From SURF-55 sp040755195 (GTDB lineage Bacteria; Bacillota; Desulfotomaculia; Desulfotomaculales; Ammonificaceae), in contig JBFMBL010000009.1 of assembly GCA_040755195.1 (NCBI GenBank), positions 14,895 through 78,894 of the forward strand: DNA of 64,000 bases, given 5' to 3'. The position numbers and the translations under genes were made by a program. This document shows positions 18,052 through 25,645 of this stretch, one piece after another. Below the pieces are notes generated by a model. The model had not been told where the DNA came from and searched no databases. It saw nothing but the letters and a program-made list of their open reading frames with translations. Each line of letters starts with the position of its first letter. Position 1 is the first letter of the stretch.

Positions 18052-18117
18052 TCACGAGTCACGAGTCGTGAGATGACCCGTAAGCTGGTTGCTTAGATGC
18101 AGAAGAGTAACATAAAG

Positions 18118-18274
18118 GGAACGCGGCGAGAAGTGATGCAGTGCAAGGAAGACCGGCGGAGACGAACCGGAGCGTACAGGGGAGTACGTGAGGATTCGGC
18201 TCCGGCAGGCTGACGCAGCAATGCGTTACTTATCGCGGCGCCCACCGAAAGAAGCACTATTTTCGAGGGAGGAG
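18118..18274 (+). ncRNA. Structured leader element, copy 1 (before aspartate aminotransferase)
   Basis: About 157 nt running from GGAACGCGGCGAG (18118-18130) to the ribosome site of the next gene. It aligns along its whole length with 36070-36224. Visible helices are 18127-18134 with 18228-18235 (one G-A mismatch); 18157-18161 with 18200-18204; 18163-18166 with 18195-18198; 18172-18177 with 18184-18189; a CGCA-GCAA-TGCG GNRA hairpin at 18213-18224; and 18246-18250 with 18261-18265, next to the ribosome site. Several are supported by compensatory changes in the other copy. I do not recognise it as a named riboswitch class. Confidence 0.65.
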
Positions 18275-18281
18275 AATTGTC

Positions 18282-19469
18282 ATGCGCCTTTCCAGTCGTG
18301 CCAGGGGAATAAGCCCTTCGCCCACATTGTCGGTGGACGCCCGGGCAAAAGCGCTTGCGGCTGCCGGGGAAAAGATCATCAACTTCGGGGTTGGAGAACC
18401 GGATTTTGATACCCCTGAATACATCAAAGAGGCAGCGGTAAAAGCCCTGGCCCGGGGAATGACCAAATACACACCCGTCCCGGGGACCTTGGAACTGCGG
18501 GAGGCCATTTGCCAAAAACTAATCCGGGAGAATCATCTGGAGTATTCCCCTTCAGAGATCGTTGTCTCTTGCGGCGCCAAACATTCCCTTTACAACACGC
18601 TTCAAGTTCTGGTCGAAGAAGGGGATGAGGTGATTATTCCGGCGCCCTATTGGGTCAGCTACATGGAGCAGGTCAAGCTCACCGGAGCCAGACCGGTGGT
18701 GGTAAAAACCCGCCCGGAGAACGACTTTAAAATCCTCCCGGAGGAGTTGTCGGACGCGCTCACCCCGCACACGCGCCTTTTGATCCTCAACTCGCCGTCA
18801 AATCCTACAGGCGGCGTCTATACCGAACAAGAACTTCGCGTTTTGGCGGATATCGCCGTGAAAGCGGGCATCTGGGTTCTGTCGGACGAGATATACGAGA
18901 AGCTCGTTTACGACGGCACCGTGCATTTCAGCATCGCTTCCATAAGTCCGGAGATTAAGGCGCAAACCATATTGGTTAACGGTGTGTCCAAGGCGTACGC
19001 GATGACCGGCTGGCGTATCGGCTACGCCGCGGCTCCCGCTCCGATTTCAAAGGCGATGGCCGACCTGCAGAGCCACAGCACGTCAAACCCGACTTCAATA
19101 GCGCAGGCGGCGACCATCGCGGCACTTCTAGGACCGCAGGACTCGGTTGCGGCGATGCTCAAGGCTTTCGCCGAGCGTCGGAATTATATCTTGCATCGGC
19201 TCGAAGGTATTCCCGGCATTGCTTGCCGCAAACCGGGCGGAGCCTTTTATGTTTTCCCCGATGTGTCCTCCTATTTCGGCCGCCCTATACGAGGTAAAAC
19301 CGTTTCCTCCGGAACGGATATCGCAACCTTATTATTAGAGGAAGCCAAGGTAGCGGTAGTACCGGGATCGGCCTTCGGCGACGACCGGTTTATCAGGCTT
19401 TCTTACGCTACATCCTTAGAAAACATAGCCGAAGGAATGGACCGGATAATCGCGGCGCTTCAGGGATAA
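18282..19469 (+). CDS. Aspartate aminotransferase (class I/II PLP enzyme)
   Basis: The product has 395 residues. It carries INFGVGEPDFDTP at the N-terminal substrate region, NSPSNPTGGVY, SDEIYEKLVY, and the pyridoxal lysine in VNGVSKAYAMTGWRIGY. It is close to the thermostable AspC-type subgroup Ib. It interconverts aspartate/2-oxoglutarate with oxaloacetate/glutamate. The leader contains a structured element shared with rsgA, and the ribosome site GAGGGAGG belongs to that conserved block. Confidence 0.9.
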   Translation: MRLSSRARGISPSPTLSVDARAKALAAAGEKIINFGVGEPDFDTPEYIKEAAVKALARGMTKYTPVPGTLELREAICQKLIRENHLEYSPSEIVVSCGAKHSLYNTLQVLVEEGDEVIIPAPYWVSYMEQVKLTGARPVVVKTRPENDFKILPEELSDALTPHTRLLILNSPSNPTGGVYTEQELRVLADIAVKAGIWVLSDEIYEKLVYDGTVHFSIASISPEIKAQTILVNGVSKAYAMTGWRIGYAAAPAPISKAMADLQSHSTSNPTSIAQAATIAALLGPQDSVAAMLKAFAERRNYILHRLEGIPGIACRKPGGAFYVFPDVSSYFGRPIRGKTVSSGTDIATLLLEEAKVAVVPGSAFGDDRFIRLSYATSLENIAEGMDRIIAALQG

Positions 19470-19491
19470 TTTCCCTTATTACAACAAAATA

Positions 19492-19515
19492 CCAACCCTG
19501 ACGGGTTGGAAATCA
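19492..19515 (-). terminator. Terminator of the cysteine-rich protein gene
   Basis: CCAACCC (19492-19498), TGAC loop, GGGTTGG (19503-19509). On the minus strand the stem is followed by TATTTTGTTG, a U-rich tail, so it fits termination of the minus-strand gene ending at 19605. On the plus strand there is no T run for the aminotransferase gene. Confidence 0.55.
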
Positions 19516-19604
19516 CCATGAGCGACAGCATGGGAAACCAAATTTTGGTTCATGTAAGTCTTAAAGATGAGCTTCTTTACTGGTCTGGCCCTTTCTGACC
19601 ATCA

Positions 19605-20177
19605 TTAACCGTTTATAGGAGTACACTGGGGCGGGAAGAGCTCGGGCGGGCAAACCACCGGCGGAGCGGGGGATACCTCCTCGCACGCCACCGGTACGCA
19701 AAAACCGAAGCTGGGAACAAGCAGTTTAACAATCGCCCTGGACTGGATTACGGTGCAAAGGTCGACGCTGCAGCACACCTGTTCCCCTATCAGCACGCAC
19801 TGGCAAGCCACACTAACCACAGCGCAATCGGTGAAGGTTCCTTCAGGCGCGCAAAGAACCACGGTCTTCGTGAAGCTGATGGTCTTGGTCAACTGGCAAA
19901 GCGGACATCCATCGGGCCCTAATATCGTTATAATAATGGTCGCGCTTACGGCAAAAGTGATATCCGATCTCCCGTTTTCATCGGGAGGCGTTCGGGAGAC
20001 TTCTGTACAGGTTGCGCCTGAAATATCACACTGGGCCGTTGAACCCGGCGGGAACGGGTATTCTTGACAAACGGTTACGTCGAAGCACTGTTCCCTGCTG
20101 TCTGCTTGAAAACAAAAGTCATACACCTTGAAAGTCTCAATACAAACCACTTCGAAATCTCTGTGTTGAACCTCCAT
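19605..20177 (-). CDS. Cysteine-rich protein, probable spore-surface protein (paralogue 1)
   Basis: The product has 190 residues, no signal peptide and about 20 cysteines, with VACQCVLIGEQVCCSVDLC as its most striking run. It ends in a Pro/Cys tail (PPVVCPPELFPPQCTP). It is about 70 percent identical by eye to the gene at 20936-21526, sharing HRDFEVVCIETFKVYDFCF, LCAPEGT-TDCAVV and SRAIVKLL-PSFGFCVP. AGGAGGAAC precedes the ATG. A sigma-K-like promoter upstream points to late mother-cell expression, hence a coat or crust protein. I do not recognise the family. A 127-bp copy of its 5' end lies past the gap, at 20301-20427. Confidence 0.85.
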   Translation of the reverse strand: MEVQHRDFEVVCIETFKVYDFCFQADSREQCFDVTVCQEYPFPPGSTAQCDISGATCTEVSRTPPDENGRSDITFAVSATIIITILGPDGCPLCQLTKTISFTKTVVLCAPEGTFTDCAVVSVACQCVLIGEQVCCSVDLCTVIQSRAIVKLLVPSFGFCVPVACEEVSPAPPVVCPPELFPPQCTPING

Positions 20178-20427
20178 TTATGTTCCTCCTTGCTGTTTGG
20201 NNNNNNNNNNNNNNNNNNNNNNNNNNNNNNNNNNNNNNNNNNNNNNNNNNNNNNNNNNNNNNNNNNNNNNNNNNNNNNNNNNNNNNNNNNNNNNNNNNNN
20301 GTTACGTCGAAGCACTGTTCCCTGCTGTCTGCTTGAAAACAAAAGTCATACACCTTGAAAGTCTCAATACAAACCACTTCGAAATCTCTGTGTTGAACCT
20401 CCATTTATGTTCCTCCTTGCTGTTTGG
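20074..20427. other. Assembly gap 1 with exact 127-bp flanking duplication
   Basis: 100 N at 20201-20300. Bases 20074-20200 and 20301-20427 are identical over 127 bp, the size of a k=127 assembler overlap. The true sequence is almost certainly continuous with one copy, so the partial second gene start at 20404 is an artefact. Confidence 0.85.
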
Positions 20428-20452
20428 TGTTTGATATGGTATCTTATGGAAT

Positions 20453-20481
20453 CATGTTATGTCGCCAAAGCGCAACCTGTG
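20453..20481 (-). promoter_or_regulatory. Sigma-K-like promoter of cysteine-rich paralogue 1
   Basis: On the minus strand, CACA (20478-20481), exactly 16 bases, then CATAACATG (20453-20461). The consensus is mACm-N16/17-CATAnnnTA, with one mismatch at the last base. Once the gap duplication is collapsed it lies about 50 bp from the ATG, the same place as in paralogue 2. Confidence 0.5.
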
Positions 20482-20515
20482 ATAGTAGAGGGTAGGGTTA
20501 AAAAAATTGCATTAG

Positions 20516-20580
20516 AAAAAGGCGCTGGAACGCTGTATTTTTTCGAACCTGTGCTTCGGATGGCGTTCCATCGCCTTTTT
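20516..20580. terminator. Long hairpin, probable bidirectional terminator
   Basis: Arms of 19 bases (20516-20534 and 20562-20580) match at 17 positions: AAAAAGGCG-TGGAACGC pairs with GCGTTCCA-CGCCTTTTT. An A-run on one side and a T-run on the other suit termination in both directions. It separates the small ORF at 20681-20884 from paralogue 1. Confidence 0.55.
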
Positions 20581-20680
20581 GCCCAAAATGTCTTCAAAAA
20601 ATCGGCCTTGGTTTTAATGAAATTACGCAAGTCCTCAGAACCCAACTGCCCGCACGGGGCAGGAATACTACTTATCTTCT

Positions 20681-20884
20681 TCACCCCTTTGAGAGGAAAA
20701 CGCTGTTTTCTTTGACAAGTTCGTGTATCAGCCACCCTGGAGTGACCGACGGTTCATAGGTTACATTCACCCTATTTCCGATAATGGTGACGTTCCTTAC
20801 CCCGCGCCGGCTGAGCAGTATTTCTACGAGTTTCGTAGTATCCTTGATGCCGGGCGTAATAATCGATGTCGTAGCAACAACCAA
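20681..20884 (-). CDS. Small protein of unknown function between the cysteine-rich paralogues
   Basis: The product has 67 residues and starts at TTG with GGTGGG upstream. The pattern of alternating hydrophobic residues (KLVEILLSRRGVRNVTIIGNRVNV, HELVKENSVFL) suggests a small alpha/beta fold. It lies on the same strand as both paralogues. A nine-C homopolymer just upstream makes the exact 5' end sensitive to sequencing error. I do not recognise it. Confidence 0.5.
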   Translation of the reverse strand: MVVATTSIITPGIKDTTKLVEILLSRRGVRNVTIIGNRVNVTYEPSVTPGWLIHELVKENSVFLSKG

Positions 20885-20935
20885 TTTCCCACCCCCCCCC
20901 TGAAAGACCCACGAGATTTTCGCCCATTCGGTGTC

Positions 20936-21526
20936 CTAGTCTTTTAGAGGAGTGCATTGCGGCGGGAAAAGCAACGGCGGGCACACTACCGGAGGCGTAG
21001 GAGAGACCTGTTCGCACGCCGTCGGCACGCAGAACCCAAAGCTGGGAATCAGGAGTTTTACGATAGCCCGTGATTGGATGACGATGCACAGGTCCACACT
21101 GCAGCATACCTGCTCCCCTATAAGCACACACTGGCAGGCCGCGTCAACCACCGCACAGTCGGTAAGGGTTCCCTCGGGGGCGCAAAGCACCACCGTTTTG
21201 GTGAAGTTGATGGTTTTGTTGAATTCACATAAGATATCGCCGCTCGGGTCTTTGACGGTAATTTTTATGGTCGAACTGACGGCAAAAGTAACGTCCGACC
21301 TTCCGGTTTCATCCGGCGGCGTCCGGGAAATTTCGAAACATGTAGGGGTACCGACTATTTCACATTCTGCAACCGAGCCTGGAGGGAACGGAAAGCACTC
21401 GCACTGTTCCGGCAAATTAAAGCATTGTTCCCTGCTGTCCGCTTGAAAACAAAAATCGTACACCTTGAATGTCTCGATGCACACGACCTCGAAATCCCGG
21501 TGCTGGATACCGGCACTGTCGCTCAT
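20936..21526 (-). CDS. Cysteine-rich protein, probable spore-surface protein (paralogue 2)
   Basis: The product has 196 residues. It starts MSDSAGIQHRDFEVVCIETF, has about 20 cysteines, the same VCCSVDLC core and a Pro/Cys tail as paralogue 1. It adds a CECFPFPPGSVAEC segment. GGGAGGTTGTATT precedes the ATG. The sigma-K-like promoter is an exact consensus match. The duplication probably arose in tandem, with a small ORF kept between the copies. Function is inferred from the promoter and composition only. Confidence 0.85.
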   Translation of the reverse strand: MSDSAGIQHRDFEVVCIETFKVYDFCFQADSREQCFNLPEQCECFPFPPGSVAECEIVGTPTCFEISRTPPDETGRSDVTFAVSSTIKITVKDPSGDILCEFNKTINFTKTVVLCAPEGTLTDCAVVDAACQCVLIGEQVCCSVDLCIVIQSRAIVKLLIPSFGFCVPTACEQVSPTPPVVCPPLLFPPQCTPLKD

Positions 21527-21571
21527 AATACAACCTCCCAGGCAATTATTATATTTTTTGGGTCTGTAGGA

Positions 21572-21600
21572 TAATTTATGTTTTAGTTGATTGGTTGGTG
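21572..21600 (-). promoter_or_regulatory. Sigma-K-like promoter of cysteine-rich paralogue 2
   Basis: On the minus strand, CACC (21597-21600), 16 bases, then CATAAATTA (21572-21580), an exact fit to mACm-N16-CATAnnnTA. The -10 lies about 46 bp before the ATG at 21526. Confidence 0.6.
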
Positions 21601-21687
21601 CAAACTTGAGACATCCTTAAAGCTTTTTAACAAAAAATGAGGCCCGACAGTATTATGGATGTAAAATTATTGCGAGGTGTCTGCATA

Positions 21688-22209
21688 ATGTCCTGGCACC
21701 GGCGTCCCCTTATGAAGCCCGGCCGACGTGAAGAAACCCCGGACAAAGAACCTGCCGACGAAAACAGCCCGCAGGCAACCCAGAAAGAAGCTGCCCAGTC
21801 AGAAAAAACTAAAGAACTCCTGCTCGGCGAGAGGATCGCTCGCCTGGACAGGATAAGAAATTACCAGGAGATGATTTCAAGTAAATCTAGACCAATTCAA
21901 GCCTCTGAAAAAGAACTACTGCCGGAAACCGGCCCGGTTCTCCCCGTGCAGGAGGAAAGGGCAAAACAAACGGTAGATTCCGGATCGACAGCAGAGCTTT
22001 ATGATTTTAGCGGCAGAAAATTTGTCAGTGTACGGCCGGGTGTTTTCTCCTTTAAACCTTCAGTGCTTCTGCATGAGAATAAGCCTCCGGCTGGAGGCGG
22101 GTTTGGTTTCCCGGCAGATCTTTTGGAATCGGCGCTCCCTTTCTTGTTGGACGGATATCGTAAAACCGGAAAAACGCACACTGGTTTGCCGGTCTACTCT
22201 TTTATATGA
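21688..22209 (+). CDS. Hypothetical protein, charged and low-complexity N-terminal half
   Basis: The product has 173 residues from ATG 21688 (MSWHRRPLMKPGRREE), preceded by GAGGTG 8 bases upstream; ATG 21637 is a weaker start. The first half is Glu/Lys/Pro-rich and probably disordered. The second half (AELYDFSGRKFVSVRPGVF, LLESALPFLLDGYRK) looks foldable. There is no signal peptide. It lies divergent to the cysteine-rich gene and convergent with the CAP gene. The family is not recognised. Confidence 0.65.
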   Translation: MSWHRRPLMKPGRREETPDKEPADENSPQATQKEAAQSEKTKELLLGERIARLDRIRNYQEMISSKSRPIQASEKELLPETGPVLPVQEERAKQTVDSGSTAELYDFSGRKFVSVRPGVFSFKPSVLLHENKPPAGGGFGFPADLLESALPFLLDGYRKTGKTHTGLPVYSFI

Positions 22210-22252
22210 AAAAGGAAACAAACAACCGGCAGGATGCCGGGCACACAAGAGA

Positions 22253-22282
22253 AGAAGGGCGGATCTTAACATCCGCCCTTCT
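22253..22282. terminator. Strong hairpin at a gap edge, probable terminator
   Basis: AGAAGGGCGGAT (22253-22264) and ATCCGCCCTTCT (22271-22282) pair perfectly over 12 bp with a 6-base loop. It sits between two convergent genes. Any T-run on the plus side is hidden by the N gap, which starts immediately after it. Confidence 0.6.
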
Positions 22283-22382
22283 NNNNNNNNNNNNNNNNNN
22301 NNNNNNNNNNNNNNNNNNNNNNNNNNNNNNNNNNNNNNNNNNNNNNNNNNNNNNNNNNNNNNNNNNNNNNNNNNNNNNNNNN
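22283..22382. other. Assembly gap 2
   Basis: 100 N with no duplicated flanks, unlike the other two gaps, so real sequence may be missing here. It begins directly after a perfect hairpin, a common cause of breaks. Confidence 0.9.
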
Positions 22383-23068
22383 TAATTACCTAAGAACAAC
22401 TGAGTTACCCATACGGTATTAGACGTGCTGTAGATACCTATTCCTATGGTATCGTGCCGCGCATCCATAATGTTGGCCCGGTGGCCTTCGCTGTTCATAA
22501 ACAGCTCGTGCGCTCTTGCCGCACTGTATGTCCTCGCAATGTTTTCGGCGCCCATCACACGCGCTCTGATTCCCGCATTTACCTCCATTTGATACGCGGT
22601 GCCGTACGTGGGAGACGTATGGCTGAAATAATTATTGTCGTGCATGTCCTGACTCTTCATACGCGCCAGCTTTACCAGCCTTGCGTCGACCGAATATGCG
22701 GGCAATCCTGCTTTGATCCTTTCTTGATTGACAAGATCAAATATCTGTCTTTCACCGGCAGTTAAGACATCAACATCCCCAGAACCGCCTGTGGACGGTG
22801 GTGGATTAACGGGATCCTCTCCGGGGGTAGGAGGGGGAGTGACGGGAGGTTCAGTAGGGGTGGTAGGAATGGCAGGAGTAGTAGGTGTGGTAGGTGTTGT
22901 AGGACGAAGATTGAAATAACTATACGGATAAGTTACGCCGAATTTACTCCACTGGGAATAATAATTAGATGGTGAAATATATGCCTGTGCCGATGCAATG
23001 GGTATAATGGTAGCAACCAAAATCAGCAGCGATAAAACAATGGTTAGCCTTCGGGTAGCCTTTTTCAT
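22381..23068 (-). CDS. Secreted CAP/SCP-domain protein (YkwD-like)
   Basis: About 228 residues. A signal peptide (RLTIVLSLLILVATIIPIASAQA) is followed by a Thr/Pro-rich linker (residues about 57-92, repeats of TPTTP) and a CAP domain. That domain has LVNQERIKAGLPAYSVDARL, the His-bearing NNYFSHTSP, GAENIARTYS and GHRANIMDARHDTIGIGIY. CAP proteins of spore-formers are envelope- or spore-associated; activity is unclear. The reading frame reaches GNTA at the gap edge, so the stop is either TAA there or inside the gap. AAGGAGGTCAC precedes ATG. Confidence 0.88.
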
Positions 23069-23592
23069 ATTGTGACCTCCTTATAAAAGTTAGATTTAAG
23101 TAAAACAACCTGTTATGGGTATTCTAAATGGCTCTTACAAATAGAGTCAAAACCGGAATATACGCGATATTTCGATGCTGATATCCATAAGAGTTAATAA
23201 CCAGACTTGTCTGGAAGACAAACCTTCTGCCACCTTTATTCTTTAAGGCTGTCAACCATACCATCTAACCGCCAGAAAGTCTTAATTAAGGATAGCAGCA
23301 GCATTACAGGTAAAAATGAAAGGAAAGAACCTGCTTTTATAGCCACATCGAGATTATGTCAATGAACCTTATCGGTTAACGTGGGTCCAACGGGAGGGTG
23401 TCTCGCACAAAACGGATTAACGTAATTCATAAAGTAAAACCAAGCCCGCAGGAGTTTCCTACACATCTTCCCCGGTTCACAACGAGTAATAAAGTTTTTA
23501 GGCTTTTTTCTTTCGTATTTAAAAGGGATTTCTCATTTTGAGCAGAAAAGTAATTATAAAATCGAGTGTACAACAAGGTGGTGAAAAGCAAT
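23069..23592. other. 524-bp divergent intergenic region
   Basis: It lies between the minus-strand CAP gene and plus-strand yicC. It holds the CAP-gene ribosome site and a candidate sigma-A promoter. AT-rich sequence fills 23500-23565 in front of yicC. I see no convincing open frame, tRNA or known riboswitch in it. Confidence 0.5.
23121..23150 (-). promoter_or_regulatory. Candidate sigma-A promoter of the CAP gene
   Basis: On the minus strand, TTGACT (23145-23150), 18 bases, TAGAAT (23121-23126). It lies 53 bp before the ATG. Confidence 0.45.
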
Positions 23593-24462
23593 TTGCGTAG
23601 CATGACCGGGTACGGCTGCGCTGAAGCGGTTACCCCGGGCGGCAAGGTCAGTGTTGAAATCAAGGCTGTGAACCATCGGTTTTCAGACATTGTTATACGC
23701 CTACCAAGGGCTTATGCCTGCTTTGAAGAAATGTTGCGAAAGCTGGTTCAGTCCGTTAGCACACGGGGAAGGATTGAGGTTTTCCTTAACTTTGAAGAAA
23801 CGGGTAATAGAAATGTAACGGTAAAAGTTGACAAGGAACTGGCTATGGCATATTATAAAGCTTTGGAAGATTTACGAGACCATTTAGGGCTGGATCAACC
23901 CGTTTCTCTGGAAGATGTTCTTGCACAAAACGGCGTGCTTAGCCTTAGCGAGACGCAAAATGATGTTACCTGGATGGGACCGTTTATCGAAGCGGCTACA
24001 AAAGCCGCGTTGGCAGGCCTTCTGGAAACCCGTGAAGCCGAAGGTAGTAATCTGGAAAAGGACATCCGTGAACGCCTTAAGCATATCAAAGAAATTTGTC
24101 GACTAATAAACATGGAAGCTCCGCGTGTAGTGGATTACTATCGTGAACGGCTTATTGAACGGATAAAAGACATTTCCCATGCGATTGATCCAGCACGAAT
24201 AATGGGCGAGATAGCTCTTTTTGCAGAAAGAGTAGACATTACCGAAGAATTGGTGCGCATTGAAAGCCATATCAACCGTGCCGAAGAAATACTGGGTTCC
24301 GGAGAACCGGTAGGACGACGTCTCGATTTTTTACTTCAGGAAACCTTCCGTGAAATCAACACCATCGGTGCAAAGGCACAGAATTTAAATGTCAGCCAGC
24401 TTATAATTGACGCCAAAAGTGAACTGGAAAAAATGAGAGAACAGGTTCAAAATCTTGAATAA
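23593..24462 (+). CDS. yicC: YicC family endoribonuclease-like protein
   Basis: The product has 289 residues from TTG 23593 (M-R-S-M-T-G-Y-G), behind AAGGTGGTG. The N-terminal RSMTGYG signature, VEIKAVNHRFSDI and the C-terminal DUF1732 region (GRRLDFLLQETFREINTIGAKA) are all present. E. coli YicC is a hexameric endoribonuclease; the role in spore-formers is less clear. It heads the remA-gmk-rpoZ-coaBC-priA cluster. Confidence 0.93.
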   Translation: MRSMTGYGCAEAVTPGGKVSVEIKAVNHRFSDIVIRLPRAYACFEEMLRKLVQSVSTRGRIEVFLNFEETGNRNVTVKVDKELAMAYYKALEDLRDHLGLDQPVSLEDVLAQNGVLSLSETQNDVTWMGPFIEAATKAALAGLLETREAEGSNLEKDIRERLKHIKEICRLINMEAPRVVDYYRERLIERIKDISHAIDPARIMGEIALFAERVDITEELVRIESHINRAEEILGSGEPVGRRLDFLLQETFREINTIGAKAQNLNVSQLIIDAKSELEKMREQVQNLE

Positions 24463-24479
24463 TTTCAGGGGGGATTTCA

Positions 24480-24752
24480 TTGGATATCAGGCTGATAAAC
24501 ATTGGGTTCGGTAACATCGTTTCCGCAAACCGGATAATTGCTATTGTGAGCCCGGAATCAGCGCCTATCAAAAGAATCATCACCGAAGCACGGGACCGGG
24601 GTATGTTAATCGACGCCACCTACGGCAGACGGACGCGCGCGGTCATCATCACGGATTCCGACCACGTAATCCTTTCCGCCGTACAACCGGAAACCGTAGC
24701 GCACAGGCTGACTCCTAAAGGGGCAGGAGCGGAGGAGCTTACCAGGGAGTGA
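24480..24752 (+). CDS. remA: RemA-like extracellular matrix regulator (DUF370)
   Basis: The product has 90 residues. The sequence INIGFGNIVSANRIIAIVSPESAPIKR is typical. RemA is a DNA-binding activator of biofilm matrix genes in Bacillus. It starts at TTG behind GGGGGG. The stop overlaps gmk (GTGA). Confidence 0.93.
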   Translation: MDIRLINIGFGNIVSANRIIAIVSPESAPIKRIITEARDRGMLIDATYGRRTRAVIITDSDHVILSAVQPETVAHRLTPKGAGAEELTRE

Positions 24753-25345
24753 CCCCGGGCCTTCTTTTAGTAATCTCCGGTCCCTCGGGTGTTGGCAAAG
24801 GCACCATCTGCAAGGCATTGCAAACCTTAGACCCAACTATCTACCTCTCGATCTCCATGACCACTCGACCACCTCGGGAGGGAGAAGTAGAGGGCCGGGA
24901 GTATTATTTTACTTCGGAAGCCCATTTTCGCGAGCTTTTAACCCGGGGACAGCTTTTAGAATGGGCGCGTGTTTACGACTTTTATTACGGCACCCCGAAA
25001 AAGGCGGTGACCGAAGCGCAAACTGCCGGTCGGGACGTTCTTCTGGAAATTGACGTTCAGGGAGGTCTGAAGGTTAAAGAGAATTGCCCGGAAAGCATTT
25101 TGATTTTCGTTCTTCCGCCTTCACTTGATGAACTATCCCGGCGACTGGCTTACCGAAATACGGAGAATAAGGATCAGGTCTCCGTCCGTCTTCGCTGGGC
25201 GGAAAAAGAGCTTCATTGTTACAAACAGTATGATTATGCAATTGTAAACGACCGGGTGGAGAATGCTGTTTCCAAAATTCAAGCAATTATTGCCGCAGAA
25301 AAGTGCCGACCACGTTATCTTGAGGATCTGTGGCCTGTCCCTTAA
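24749..25345 (+). CDS. gmk: Guanylate kinase
   Basis: It phosphorylates GMP to GDP. The product has 198 residues with P-loop SGPSGVGKGT, the GMP-binding block SMTTRPPREGEVEGREYYF and lid R residues in RLAYRNTENKDQV. It starts at GTG within the remA stop. Confidence 0.96.
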   Translation: MTPGLLLVISGPSGVGKGTICKALQTLDPTIYLSISMTTRPPREGEVEGREYYFTSEAHFRELLTRGQLLEWARVYDFYYGTPKKAVTEAQTAGRDVLLEIDVQGGLKVKENCPESILIFVLPPSLDELSRRLAYRNTENKDQVSVRLRWAEKELHCYKQYDYAIVNDRVENAVSKIQAIIAAEKCRPRYLEDLWPVP

Positions 25346-25391
25346 CTTATTCGCAGTTTGTAAAGATGTAAGGGGGTAAACTTTAGCAGTT

Positions 25392-25604
25392 ATGCCCATG
25401 AATAAACCACCGCTCGATGAACTCCTTAAGTTCTCAAGCAACCGTTATGTACTGGCCATCGTTGCGGCAAAGTATGCCCGTGTTCTTACAGAAAAAGTGA
25501 ACGCCGGTTTAATCGACGAAAAACAAAAACCGGTGTCGCAGGCTTTTGAAGATTTGGCGGCCAATAAGGTAAAATACCGTTCTCCCGGAAAGGGTATTAA
25601 ATAA
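25392..25604 (+). CDS. rpoZ: RNA polymerase omega subunit
   Basis: The product has 70 residues. The typical helix NRYVLAIVAAKYARVL and the start PPLDELLKFSSNRY mark the omega subunit, which assists RNA polymerase assembly. The gmk-rpoZ-coaBC-priA order is conserved in Firmicutes. Confidence 0.93.
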   Translation: MPMNKPPLDELLKFSSNRYVLAIVAAKYARVLTEKVNAGLIDEKQKPVSQAFEDLAANKVKYRSPGKGIK

Positions 25605-25645
25605 ATGTAACCGAACATTCACATTATCTCAACAGGGTGATAGCC

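Noticed and set aside
20457..20735. 92-codon minus-strand frame
   Set aside because: It runs through the 65-bp hairpin at 20516-20580 and overlaps the better small ORF; no ribosome site and composition unlike a protein.
22202..22282. Continuation of the CAP protein frame across gap 2
   Set aside because: The CAP domain is complete at GN-TA at the gap edge; the residues beyond the gap translate a terminator hairpin.
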